From: Carnegiea gigantea
Taxonomy: Eukaryota; Streptophyta; Magnoliopsida; Caryophyllales; Cactaceae
Assembly: GCA_029747015.1 (NCBI GenBank)
Contig: JAKOGI010000003.1
Location: 515,001 to 579,000, forward strand
Direction: 5' to 3'
Length of the DNA stretch: 64,000 nucleotides
Shown: piece after piece, positions 50,033-62,840 of the stretch
How the letters are laid out: every line of letters begins with the position of its first letter
Position numbering within the stretch: the stretch's first letter is position 1
The notes under the pieces: generated by a model
Databases searched by the model: none
Told to the model about the DNA's origin: nothing
The model's input: the letters and a program-made list of their open reading frames with translations, nothing else
Made by a program: the position numbers and the translations under genes

Positions 50033-50385
50033 TTGATGCAAATAATCTGAACTTTGGGATCTTGGATGGGAATCGTCTGAACTTCAAAAATAGCTCCAAC
50101 ATTCGAAATTTTGAGAGCATTTATTTTGAGTAGCCCATATGTCATTTTAAATTGTATTTTTTAGACAATTTAAACTTTAAAACGAATACAGACAAGTTGA
50201 ATGTCATGTATTTATATCATTTTAGGGCTAATATAAATTGAAATTGCCTAAAAAATACAATTGAAAATGCCGCATGGGCTACTAAAAATAAATACTTTTA
50301 AAATTCAGAGCATTATGAGCTATTTTTGAAGTTCAGATTATTCTCGTCCAGTACCCCCAGCGTTTAGATATTTGCATCCAATAAC
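50033..50385. mobile_element. Palindromic element with arms of about 140 bp
   Basis: The left arm (about 50033-50175) and right arm (about 50245-50385) are imperfect reverse complements. Shared words include CTGAACTTCAAAAATAGCTC, ATTTTTAGTAGCCCAT and AATTGTATTTTTTAG. Only about 70 bp separate the arms. Long arms and no coding suggest a foldback or Mutator-like MITE. No clear target duplication was found. It ends 55 bp from the Helitron 2 terminus. Confidence 0.75.
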
Positions 50386-53370
50386 TTTAAAAAAATAATT
50401 GTAGTTTTTTGAGAGACTATAAACTCTTATTTTTGTAATATTAGTCTGAGCCATGCAAAAGCATTGAGCATGTTTAAATGGACAATTGATAGCTATGTTA
50501 TCAAAAAAGTAAATAGATAGTTAGTATACACATAATTAATACTATAAGTCAGTGAAGAGAAGGGAAAAACCCAATGAAAAAACTAAATATACAGCAACTT
50601 CGTACATAAATAATATGATTAACAATTAAAAACTATATCATTGTGGAAGAAGTATATATAAGTATGATTGACACATTAGGTAGTGAACTTGGTACAAAGC
50701 ACGCTAAATGGGATGATGATAAGTTAAGCTATGATGCCAATAATGAAGAACTCACCTCATTCTCTTGTACTTGAAATAAAAATCAAGATTTAGTGATAAT
50801 TTGATTAACAATGATAGAATGGAATTTTATATATACACATTATGTACCTAGTATACCTAACATTAGTATGTCATATGTAATTGACCTCTTTCTACCAATT
50901 GACTGGCACAGTAAGAGCGATAGGAGCTTCTACTTCATGCCGGTGTGGAGGCTCTAAAATGAAAACCTAAGATTTACGTATGTAATAATCTATAATCGTA
51001 TAGAGTGATAGATGACCATATGGCTATGGATAATAGTAACACAGGTTAGGCAACGATGGAACAATAACTTGGATGAACATGATAAGCATTGACAATGATA
51101 ATACACTGCATACATATTCAACTGTGTTGTAACGCCCCGCCCGAAGGGTGTGGACACATCACCGTCATGGATGCCCGATTAGGAGCATCTACAAGGCTAT
51201 TTAAACTTCTTAACCATAACTAACCTTTTAATAGCCGATAGCAGCGGAAATTCTTATAGAAATCTAACTAAAGTTCGGGATGGTCAATCTAAAATATGCA
51301 TTATATACAGACTTAAACCGTATCCATAATATTCTTACACATATGTAATCCCAAAAGTACATCCATACTTACATTTAATAAACATAACTCATAATATAAA
51401 CAAATAATAGAGTTTGCATTCCCAAGTAAGTTCTTCAAAATTATTTCATAGCTAGCTAACTCTTTTAATACTCATGTGGTCCCTTTTTGCTCCCAAAACT
51501 TGGAAAATGGTGAGGTCATGAGCTCCCCGAGCCCCGTGAATAACCCTTACCTTCCCCATTGTTACACTTTGTACATTAACCGGTTAATACATAATCACAC
51601 AGTATATGTAACTTATGACATATAAACAGAACATATCATATAGCATATAGAAGGCGATAATAGAACATACTTTTGTTCTAGAAATCAAAATAAACTCATA
51701 TACTTCATATCCAACATGTTCCCAAACTTCACAAATACACACATATGTATGTCATGGAATGGACAATTAGACTAACTTAGTCGTACGTGTCCCATATCAG
51801 GTACGTTTCAAGGAATCTTGTTTTCACTTAAGTCCCTGAACAAACTCTGCTATTAGTCTATTTACTAAACTAACCATGGTTGTTCCATATTAACCATGTC
51901 CTTTGGACTCCTAATCCCCATTAAAGTTCAAAAGAGGCAAAGCCTGCTAAATCATGCTAATGGCCTGCCCGTAACCATACTTAACACATACATAAAGCAT
52001 ATTCCATTCAAAAGTCTACATACGTGTTTTAAACACCTAATGTATTTCTTTAAACATATTTATCGATTACAATTTCATAAATATCCTGAATGATTCTTCA
52101 AATCCAAAACCAAGTCCAGATCCAAACCAAAATCAATTTCATATTGTATCCAAAGTCCAAATCCAAGTCAAAACCAATTGCATAACGTATCACATATTTT
52201 TGACTGAATGCAAGCCTTTTTAGTTTAGGAGAAATCAACTCATGACTCATACAAAGAACCATCACAAGACAGGGGTGACAAACACATTCTGGTGGCCCAA
52301 ATACAGCTCATTCATATTGTACCAATCAATGGTGGACCAGCCGTAACTTATTCATATGGTACCAACCAGGTACTTAACGCTCTAAAGTATGTAAAGGTCC
52401 TCAAATCACAAACTGATGAGTCAAATTCACATTCTGGAGTACCAGGGACCCATACAGCTTTCATATAACACAAACTGAAGAGTCAAGTGGCGGACCGGAC
52501 AGTGCCCACTTAAGGTACCAACTAATGACTCACATGGCTCTAAACACAAAGACAACTACTTTTATGGCCATAGCTCTAGAATGCTCCGTAATAGTCTCAG
52601 ACAAGACATGAATTTCTTTTCCCAAAAACGTAACTTAATGAAATCATATAATCACATTTTTATTTTCAAAGAAATTTAATTCCATAATTTTGACAAAAAC
52701 ATAATCAAAATAGAGCATAATTCCACTCAAAATACTTTTCACAAGTTTCCAATAATTCATAACCACATTTTACTGTTATAATGCGTGAAATCATCACAAA
52801 CGTAATGACTATTTAATTTATGCGTACGAATAACCCATAATTACACCAAAAATAACGTTTCACTCAAAAATTCGTAACTTAAATGATACATGTCCAACAT
52901 GAACAAAAATTGGCACACAATTACAAAATAATATCATGCACTCACTATAATATTTTCATAATTTTATACTGAGCCAGTCCTCCATAATAATCAAAACAGT
53001 ACTAAGAATTATGCTTTAAAACAACACAATTTCAATCAAAAATCCACAAATCATAAAGTACATTTTCAAAGTTCATAAAAGTTTTCAGAAAATTTACAAA
53101 CATCATAGAGAACCTATGTTAAAATTTTCACAATTTTATGTCAAGGCAATAATTACCAGAAAATTCAGACAACAATCGAACTTTGGGCACTAAAACAGGG
53201 CAGTTCCATCAAAAAGTCATAACTCACAAAGTACATATGCAAAATCTATAAAACTTGACACGAAACTTCCAAATAACATGAATATTCTACAATAAAAATT
53301 TTATAATTTTTCTCTAACCCAATAGCTCACAATAATCAAAACGCTAACCGAATTTCAGCACGAAATTTGG

Positions 53371-54512
53371 ACCTGGCAAAAATTGACCCGACCCGAAAAC
53401 TCGACTCGAACCCGCCCGAAAGTTTTGGGTTCTGAACATGATTTTCTCAATCCAAACCCGAAGTAAACCGAACCTGAAAAACTCGTAAATTTTTGGGTCA
53501 AACCCGACCCCAACCCGAACCCGCCCGCTCGACCCGAATATTATATACTTACTTTTTATTTTCTTCAATTTTTTCCTCTTAACAATAATAGTTTTTCATT
53601 GTAACAAATTGTTTTGAGAGACGTTATATAATTATCACATCCATTCGCAAATTAGACAATGGTTCCTTTTTTCCCTATAAAATAACGTCATATACAACTT
53701 ATAAATGGTACAATTTTAGAAAATGGTCATGAAACAACTCTAATATTAAGAAAAACAATTTAGAATTAGATAAGTATTGAAAATGTGCGAGTCATACCAT
53801 TATATTTTTGATAACATGAATATGTCTCATCGCATTTTAAATAAGATTATTTTATAATAATCTAAAATTTTGATTTTAGGATTAATAGATCATTATAATA
53901 ACTTGCGCGTATATAATATTTTTTCGTTTGAATTCTTTCTAATTAGTCTCGAATCTGATGCAATGTTGGGTAATGGACCAACTTATGTTCGTGTTAGGAT
54001 TGGCGTACTAATAAAGCATGTCTGATCAGATGATATTAGTTAATTAACGAAACATCAAATTATTAAACGGGTTATTAATAAGTTGAACAACTTCGACTCG
54101 TTTACATGCTTTAGATAGGCCAACCCATGAATGACCCGATCAATTATTAATATTTTAATGTGCAGGCCAACCCATCCAAACGTGACTCATTGTCCATCCG
54201 TACATGAATTTCATACATCATATTGAAAAGTTTAGATATTTTTGATATTCTTTGAAAAAATTACAATTATAATGCTTGTTCATAAAATACAGACAATTTT
54301 AAGTAGTAAATACGCCAATTTTTTGATTTTGACGAAAAAACAAATAATTCACTAAAAAGGCGCTTCAAACCGTTGGGTTGATCCGAAATCCGTAAAACCA
54401 AAATACGCCCGCCCGTGTTTTACCCGAACTCGAAATACACCCGACCCGTATTTTATACGAACTCGAATATACCCGATCCGTATTTGACCCACCTGCCCGA
54501 ATTGACAGGTAA
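53371..54512. mobile_element. Possible MITE or repeat nested in the 4.4-kb LTR
   Basis: A block rich in CCCGACCCGAA and its complement at both edges, with ends ACCTGGCAA and (reversed) ACCTGTCAA. It interrupts sequence that otherwise resembles the rest of the LTR. I could not establish a target duplication. Confidence 0.4.
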
Positions 54513-54600
54513 ATTACAGGGCAGACTCAATCAAAAATTCGTAACTCATAAAATAAGTATCTAAAATTCATGAAAATTTACAAGAAATTGCCCAACAAGG

Positions 54601-54705
54601 GAACAACAACAACAATAACTCCCAGTGTGGGTCCCGCTTTCGCGGGGTCTGGGGAGATCCAGTTGTAGGTAACCTTACCCCTACCGGTATTCCTACCCAT
54701 AGTGC
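54601..54705 (-). mobile_element. Au-SINE-like fragment in the 4.4-kb LTR
   Basis: The plus strand reads AACAACAACAATAA, then CCCAGTGTGGGTCCCGC, GGGGTCTGGGGAGATCC and GGTAACCTTACCCCTACC. This is the reverse complement of Au-SINE sequence, including the TTG-type tail. It is related to 35205-35330. Confidence 0.65.
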
Positions 54706-57479
54706 CCAATAAGGGAACCTACAGTATAAATTTCAGAAGTTTTTAATGCTCCAATAATTCGCAGAAATTCGCACAGTAGCATGATCTCTGAAAAATCCAA
54801 AAATTCAACTTAATTTCTATCATCTTGTTCATTTAATACAAGCAATCAACCCAACAATTCATATTCTAGCATACAAATGAACAAATTAACAGCATCATCA
54901 TCAACTTACAACATCCAATTCATCTAAAACTCATAACTAACCCTGAAACTTCTAGGGATGGGTTTCTAAATAGTGCAAGTAGTGTTTTAAACTACTAAAC
55001 CCTAAAATCAAATTCATAATTTCAATTCGAAATCAATTCCTCAAATTCGAACATAGATTTTCAAAGTAATTTTTCTCTAATCAATTTTAAGTTGGAAAAA
55101 GCAAGAATTATTCACCTTGAATTGATTTCAAAATCAAAAACCGTAATCTTCTTCTCCTTCTTCTTCTTCTTCTTCTTCTCTCATCTCTGCCTCTCTTTTG
55201 TGCATGCGAGTATGTGTTTGTGTTTGGAGACGGAAAATAGAAACCCCCCTTTTTTGACACTTATCACGTTGAAATTAAACGCTCCCCCCTTTTTGTATTT
55301 TCTTTTTTTTTGTTTTGGGTCAAGACACCTATTTTGACCCCTCTTTCCAATTCTTTTCTCTATTTTTTTGGGCACAATTACTAAATGAGTAATATTTTTT
55401 AATCACTCCCAAAAATATAATAATAATAACGTAAAACACACACTTGTGCCTAAAATAAAATGCGTACAATATCCACATAATTTACATATTGTACATAATT
55501 CAAAATAAGTAACAAAAATTTCGGGGCGTTACATGTGTAGCGGTCGTATGTAAAAGAATTCGAGCATCCTCACGAAGAACAGTGAACTTTTTACAATCGG
55601 TAATATCTTATAACGCAACTCTGAAGATGAACATCTACTTTTGAATTAAAAATGGATGCTTACACTAATGCAAACATAAATTTGGGAAAGCATAATAGAC
55701 TATGAAACAATAGAGAATCATGGATGCAAACCTGTTCCGAGTCAACTTGGTGATCGACATGTGCAGTACGGTACATTAAGTGCGAGTACATAAGTGTGAA
55801 CACTTTTGTTGCAATTAGTGTAAGCATCGTAAAGCAGCAGGTGGATTTCATCAATATATGCAAAAAATCCGGAAATATCTAACCTGGATATAATAAAATT
55901 TGGAAATTATGTGATATTGAATGAATGTATGTAAGCATAACGAACATTTGTTGAATAAAAGTTTAGCTTACATTTGGCAGAATAGCATATTCATATAATT
56001 TAATCCGTTTAGTTGCAAACAATTTCTCTAGAAGGCACATGCATAATATTCTCATACGCATGAAATCGAAATGCTTCATTACACCTAAAGTGTCAGAGTA
56101 TCTAATACATATATGGAAAGTAACAAGTGTGAGGTCAAGTGTACATAAGTTGTATGGAATTAGAAAACCTAAATTAATGTTACATGTTGTGCATACCATC
56201 CTTCAAAGTCTTCTGTTGCTTCAATAACTAGGTTTATCAGCAATCTACTAATGAGCAAAGTAGAAACTGATATTCCTACCATTATATTGCAGTAGAGAAA
56301 ACATATTACTGAAATATACAATCAGAATAATGAAAATTAGATAGCTTTGTGAATGAAATTATATCAGGTGGACGAATAGTTACCTTCATAATTTTTAATG
56401 TGCACTCTAGAAGCAAGAAGTATATTTTCAGCAGTCAAATGTTATTGAATATAGGTGCCCTTAACTACCGTAAAATCTTTTCATAAAGTCAGTCTCAATG
56501 GGTGTATCTTGCACAAATGTATCATATGTACTAATCTTTATATAGTTGAAATGTGACAATAAATATGAACAAATATTAACTAATGACAATACATACTGTA
56601 TGTCATAAAGTAATAATTCTCACCGTGCAGTGCCTCTATCTCTGGTCCTTTCCAAAGGATATATAGCTACTACCATGCCTATGACGTCTATAGAACAACG
56701 GGGAATGAGAACATTGTAAAGAATACAGAAGAAATGCATGCATAAATTTGGATAGCAAAGTTGACTACATGAACAATACATACCAACAACATTATCAGGT
56801 GTTCATAAATGTCGAGGGACCTTGATGAATGACACGAAAAGAGGTCGGTGTTGGTAGGGAATATCCTGACATTCTTCAATGACGCCAACAAGTGTCATTC
56901 TCGGCATGAAAACCAATTTGTAAAGGTTGGACGCCACATTCCGTTCGCCATCTTTAGTAGCATCGACTAAGAGTCCGGATATGTGATAAACGTTTCCAGC
57001 ACTGAGTATGGACCTCCATTGAGTAATATTGGCATCACCTTGTATGATGTCAAATATCTCATCACACTATAAAATAATGAAATGCATTCGTAAGCATCAT
57101 ACATGTATACGATAAGGATTTTATTGAATACAATAATCCAATACCTGGTAGTCCATAAATATAACTTTCTATACTGTCCGTCACCCATAGACCCGAATGG
57201 ACATTGCTCACATGAGTCGAACCATCAATGTTACGGATCTATTGCAAGGGTTGATGGCGCATATAGGCATAAAAGTATGTGCTGAAGATGTCATGTCTGT
57301 AATCTTAAAGAAATTAAAGTAGATAGTATGGCATGATAATAAAGCAATGACCATAATGTATTTGTGAAAGGAAGTATATTATTGTAAATAACACCATTAT
57401 TATATGATTGAAAATAGGTTAACTAAACAGACATAATGTAATAGGTGAAACGAATAAACTGTACGATATAATAATCTAC

Positions 57480-59880
57480 GAATGGTTCAATACATCCCGA
57501 TATACAACATTTTTTGTAACATCTACTGGAACTCCTCTCTTATTACAAAGCAATACTTTTAAACCAGAAGGGGATGAAACACGTGACAGTGCAACATAAA
57601 GTCGACCGTGACTGAACACGGGTCTTGGAAGGTATACGCCAACTTTATTCAAAGTTTGCCCCTAACTTTTGTTGATTGTCATTGCAAACGCCAGTTTTAG
57701 AGGGAACTGCCGTTTTCTGAGTTGTAGATCTGAAAGATTGGATAGTGTTAAATCGATTTTGGGTATTATGACAGTGTCTCCAACTTTTGAGCCAGATATT
57801 ACTTTGGCCTTAATCACTCCATCACCCAACTTACTGACAACCAAGTGAGTATCATTGCACAACCCTATTGACTGATTCAAATTTCTTAATAATATAGCCG
57901 GCGCATCGACTTTAAGATCTAAACAATGATTTGGCAATCCAAAAATCTATAAGGAATGCAGTAATTTAGGGGGTTCCATGTCACTGAAAGGACAACAATC
58001 GTTAGCGTTTGAAAGATTATCACAACTCAAATAGCTCTTCACGTCTCCAAGAAGTATAGACAACATGATTGTGTTTATTTCATCGACATCATTATTTATT
58101 GGTGCAAGAATCCCTCTTTCACGAAGACATGACCAATCTTCATATTTAGTATTAAAATTATGATAAATTGATGTGATCAAATTGTGCAAACCATTGTCGT
58201 CATTCCGTATAGGAAATTCTTCCGGTATCTTAATCCAATTAGGCTTTCCATCATCTGAAATACCAATTCCTTGCACTTCACCATCTCCAACTTGTAATAT
58301 CCATCAAGCAAATTCCTCTACAATGTGCATAGTCTCGTTGAGTTCATTTATTCATTGCAGCCTCATATTTATACGCAAGTGCAGAATACTACATTCATTC
58401 CAGAATGTTGCTCGATGGATCGTAGCTGCAACGATAGATTCACGACTCCCGTTTATAATTACAGGCAGTATCTGCCTAAAATCTCCTCTAAGAAGGACCA
58501 GTTTCCTGCCAAAAGCATTTTGATTATCACACATGCCCTTGAGGTGATGATCAACGACTTTAAATGCTAAACGATTCATCATTGGTGCTTCATCCAACAC
58601 AAGTAACGTTGTTTCACGGATGAGATCCGCACGTTCAGACATCTTATCGAAGTAACAAACTTACATCTCATTAGGTTGTAAGGGTATTTTAAACATTGAG
58701 CGGGCTGTTTTCCCTCCGGGTAACAGCAAATAAGCAATTCCCGACGATGCTATGGCAAGGACAATATGTTTGTCTTATCGGAACTTGGAGATTATAGTAT
58801 TCCATAGATATGTCTTTCCCATGCCTCCACTATCATATATGAAGAACAACCCCCATTCACCTCTGTTATGAGCATCGAATACTGATCTATGCGCATGATA
58901 CTGATCTGAGTTCAACCCTCTTACAAAACTTTCAAATCTTGATATTTTCAGAGTTGTGTCATAATCAAGTTCATCAATAATAAGCCGATTTGTTGCATAA
59001 ACTGTAGCTTCGATAGAAGGGAGTGGCATTGGAGGGAAATTTCATAGCGATCATCCATTTCTATTCAAGATACGTTCTATCTCAAGTAGGCCAAGATTTT
59101 GGAACTCGGCATATGGTAAATCCATATCCGGCATTCTTGTTTGCTGTCATACGGTATGTAGCAAGTCATCTGTTAGATGTGCCCAATGTGCATCCCACAA
59201 CTTTACTGGATTAGAAATCTCAGAGAATATCAACATGGGACAAAACATATTTCGTAGTTGCATACCTGAAGCCCAGATTGATGCTTCAGTCAATGAAGCA
59301 TGCCATTCGCCATCATCATCAAGCAAACCCAGTGCCATGCATGCTGACTTAGATGTTGGGTGTAGGACACCACGTATGGTACGAATATCCTCAAAAGAAG
59401 TTACTCCACATATCTTTGTAAGAAGCATTCTTAAGTAATATTGTTCACGACAATTTGGATGTGCAAACGAAAGTCGACCAATTGAACAACTTTTTGACGG
59501 ACCGTCTAACATCTAGAAGAATGATTCCATACCAATTGCGTGGGGAAGTTCAGATACGTGGTATGTCAAGCTTGTGGATACTTCTTATTTGCTTCAAACC
59601 ACATTGTTAACAATGTTTTCTGTGCTTCTAGTTCATTCGCAATACTAAAGAGGTCCTCTCCGTCGCTAAACACAACTAATTGTTCTCCACGCAAATGATA
59701 TTGAAGTTTTGTACAGAAGGATATTGATGCTCCAAGCTGAACTCAAAAATCCGCCAGCATGACTCCACTGCAGATACATAGCGACAATCCAAATATTCTT
59801 GGATTTCATCCCCTTCTCTATGTAGCCGAGATTGCTCACTGTCATAAGTTGCTTTTCTTTTTAACAAGCATATTGATCCA
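57480..59880 (-). pseudogene. PIF1-like Helitron helicase remnant of Helitron 2
   Basis: Reading right to left: a Rep end segment (CRYVSAVESCWRIFEFSLEH), a segment matching the Helitron 1 protein (ILSRGVLHPTSK-like region around 59150-59510), a Walker A-like GGMGKTYLWN (near 58810), a DEAPMMNRLAF motif, and a C-terminal helicase part to about 57480. Many stops and frame changes occur. One stop replaces Gln in the NKSQGQT motif near 57660. The HUH nuclease is absent, so this copy is dead. Confidence 0.8.
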
Positions 59881-62225
59881 AAAATGTCAATGCATTGAGT
59901 GCATGATCATGCTTCGCATTGCAATCTCGATTCTTAAACGTTGTAGTAAAGCATTAGCTTTTGTTGCACTTAATGACCAACCTTCAATGGAGGAGCCAGG
60001 GTCTTGCGGTGTCAAACTATACTATATAGTACAATTATACTCGTCTAATTGGCACTCTAATTTTTTAATATATTTTCTTCTGTAATTTTTTAATGACACA
60101 ACATAACCATGATGTTGCACTAAACCTAGATCTCAAATTTACCAAATTCCATCTTCAAGCTCTCAACTTTGATTTTATTCACAAGTTTGTCAAAATTAAC
60201 ACCCATTTAACTATTTTCAAAATAGTATTAACGTAATTGTTAGACACAATTTGACTATAATTGCTAATTAGATACAATAGTTTGCCAAAAAAAAATTATA
60301 AATTAACATAATTGTTAGACATAAATTTGACTAGAATCGCTAAAGTAGATACAATACTTTCAAAAAAATAACTATAAATTAAAAAATAAGTATTTTTGCC
60401 CTTGATTTTACCTTTAGAGATAAGGCTTTTTATAATATTCTCTTTCTAAGTTAATGTCAACACAATAGTAAGGACAATATATATCTTAATTTTTAAAAGT
60501 CACACAATTATCGATACCAAGGCTCAAACATACCACCAACCCAACCTGAGTAAAATCCAAGCACCTCACACCAAGCCAGCACTGCAAGTTTGTTGTCATT
60601 TAACCAAGTAGAAAATGTAAGACTGACATTACATCTCTTAATAAAAAAAAAAAACCCATACAATTGTTACCAAGATTTGAACACAAGACCTTTCCACCAA
60701 ATAGGCAAGTCACACAGTAGTTGGCCAACACACACCTCTTATTGTACATGCAAACTAAATAATATATATAGATGTTTTCCTTTTTCTTAGAAATTCCCAC
60801 ATTAAATTTTTTTTTTTCCCCAAAAAATTGGGGTGTCAATTGACAGCCCTTGCCAACCCTATGGGTTAATCTCAATTCCAACCATAACAAATTGATTGAA
60901 CACTTGAATTAAATCTTTTGGAAAACTATAATGTACATAAGTTATTTTATGTTGTAGATGTTAGCTCACTTTACTTTAAGTCTTGTGAGTTGCAATTAGA
61001 TACATTCAGATAAGAATCTTGCATACATGAGTCATTGCGTGAAAAAGGTCAATTATTCAAAAACTATAATGTATATAAGTTACTTTATGCTATAGATGTC
61101 AACTCACTTATCTTTAAGTCTTAACAGTTATAATTAGAAGCATTCGGACAAGAGTCTTGCATAAATGAGTCATTGCACCAAAAAGGTCAATTATTCAATG
61201 CTCGTTAAGAGAAAACACTCCCCCTGCCCTCTCCTTTTTTTTTGGGGGGGTGGCTAAAGGTTAGCTAATTTGTACACTCATTGCCTTCCCTATGTATGAT
61301 GAATTAAGAGGGTGTGCAGACACAAATGGAATTGGGCTCAGCAAAAAGCTTATCTATGATGTAACCAAACCCTTTATGCAAGCTAGTTGGGTACCAAAAA
61401 AATTTTTCCACATAAATGAAATTTGTGTAACTTTATACTTCCATGGCATCAAGATTGCAACCTTAATAAATAATTATTATGCCAAAAGCATTTTAGTTAT
61501 AATTCATATTGACTAAGCAACTTTTGGCATGAATTTAATTCAGCTTCAAACCAAATTTGGATCGCAACATGTATAATCCAAATTGTATCTGGTTTGAGGC
61601 CATGCCATTCATTGAACATTTGAATCAGATCCCCTATTTAAAAGTTATGTCAATTCCATCTTCGATAAGTTTATTGAGAGAAGACAATCCACATTAGTTA
61701 GACAACATTTTACATGGGATTGATTCAATTTCAAGCTTCAAGTTAGATCATTATATGTACCATCCACATTGTGCTTGGTTCCATGCCATTCAATCGGGTG
61801 AGAAATTTCTAGTTTTGTTATGCGAGCGCGTAGCAAGTCAATGCATGGCTCGGTTATGTAAAGTTTGGATTACCCATGTCTTACAACAATCTTAATTTAT
61901 AGTGCATGCTCATATTTTCATTGGTTTGAACTGATTTTCGGGTGCAAATTGATTTGAATGCATAAATACCAATCTTAACAAAAGGAAAATAAAATTGTAG
62001 AAAGACATTGCAAATTTGCATGCAATCAGGTGCATTCATGCTTTGAGACAACAATAACTCAAAATTTTTGAATATAAATTCTTACGTGTATGTATAGGAC
62101 GATTGTATTTTTGATAAAAGTAGACTTAATAAAAAATAATAAAGCAAAACAAATGTCTCTATTTGTGTATGACAAATTTAAATTAACAAGAACTCTATAG
62201 AAAATATTCGTTTAACTTTTCAACT
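59881..62225. other. AT-rich stretch with two local duplications
   Basis: No gene was recognised. It contains a tandem pair of about 75 bp at 60228-60380 and a tandem pair of 138 bp at 60922-61198 (both with AAAACTATAATGTA). A T then G run lies at 61231-61250. Confidence 0.5.
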
Positions 62226-62227
62226 AA

Positions 62228-62320
62228 GGCCATCTGCGCACACGTGTCAGGGTCTGGGCCCGTGTGTGACACGTGTTGGCTCCAGCTCGTGACACACGTG
62301 TCCCAGAATGAGGGACGGAA
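62228..62320. promoter_or_regulatory. Cluster of ACACGTG (G-box) motifs
   Basis: Three ACACGTGT-type palindromes occur within about 75 bp (near 62238, 62267 and 62294) in a locally GC-rich patch. G-boxes bind bZIP and bHLH factors in plants. No gene model is attached, and the patch may belong to a transposon end. Confidence 0.4.
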
Positions 62321-62840
62321 CTCTCCACAGTTCCGGCTCGCGAACCTTTTTTTTGGTCCCTTTCTATCGCAAAAACGTGTCGTTTGGACGAAGCTGTCGA
62401 AGGACGCGCTACGTTTTGATCAATGTGAAGCAAAAAAAAAAAAAAAGAAAAGCCTGGAAATAGACGTTGGACTTGGGAGTTGGGCCACTTTTGTTGGTTA
62501 GCGTGAAATAGTCGTTGCTTCCAATGAAATTTAAATTATTTCTCATTCTCTGATTCTCTCAATATGAAATTCTATTTGTAGCTATTTGGAAGTAAAGTGT
62601 TTGAAGTGAAGAGGAAAAAAAATTGTGGTAAGTGGTAAATAATTATTATTTAGTTATGTTTATTGATTTAATTAAATTAATTGTATGGAGTTATATTTTT
62701 GAACTAAAATTTTTTATTTATGGTGTTGTTGTTAGATATTTGGGAGTGTTTTTGTCAGCTTGAAGAATCAAGATAAAGTGAAGTGAATAAATTTGTAAGA
62801 ATTTTTTGTTATACGTATTTCTTGTTAATCATATATTTAA

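Larger units (their letters stand above)
51128..55533. mobile_element. 4.4-kb solo LTR inserted in Helitron 2
   Basis: The ends are a perfect 12-bp inverted repeat (TGTAACGCCCCG and CGGGGCGTTACA) with TG...CA. They are flanked by the exact 5-bp duplication TGTGT (51123-51127, 55534-55538). There is no gag-pol and no internal pair of LTRs, so it is best read as a very long solo LTR. Long LTRs of this start type occur in plant Ty3/gypsy lineages; the lineage is inference. It carries nested sequences: an Au-SINE-like piece (54601-54705) and a possible MITE (about 53371-54512). Confidence 0.85.
50880..57300 (-). pseudogene. RPA-like gene of Helitron 2, broken by an LTR insertion
   Basis: Minus-strand blocks parallel those of Helitron 1. 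One (about 56780-57070) contains CDEIFDIIQGDANITQW, then YHISGLLVDATKDGERNVAS, and later has an in-frame stop near RHL. The two sides of the LTR (to 51127 and from 55534) join collinearly with Helitron 1 around 5090-5150. It cannot be expressed as one protein. Confidence 0.65.
50441..59880 (-). mobile_element. Helitron 2 (decayed, minus strand, interrupted by an LTR)
   Basis: The minus-strand 3' end is CTAA at 50441-50444, followed outside by T, with a hairpin just inside (CAATGC/GCATGG, one mismatch). The sequence next to it resembles Helitron 1. To the right are RPA-like pieces and a PIF1-like helicase collinear with Helitron 1. The Rep HUH part and any 5' TC end are missing beyond about 59880, so the right edge is a minimum. 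A 4.4-kb LTR (51128-55533) interrupts the RPA-like gene. Confidence 0.75.

Noticed and set aside
547..55533. The two TGTAAC LTRs as the paired ends of one huge retrotransposon
   Set aside because: They differ in length and sequence, and each has its own exact TSD (CAGGT and TGTGT).
62244..62501. 85-codon plus-strand frame starting MSGSGPVCDTCW
   Set aside because: It arises from the GC-rich G-box patch and ends in a poly(Lys) run from poly(A). There is no family resemblance.
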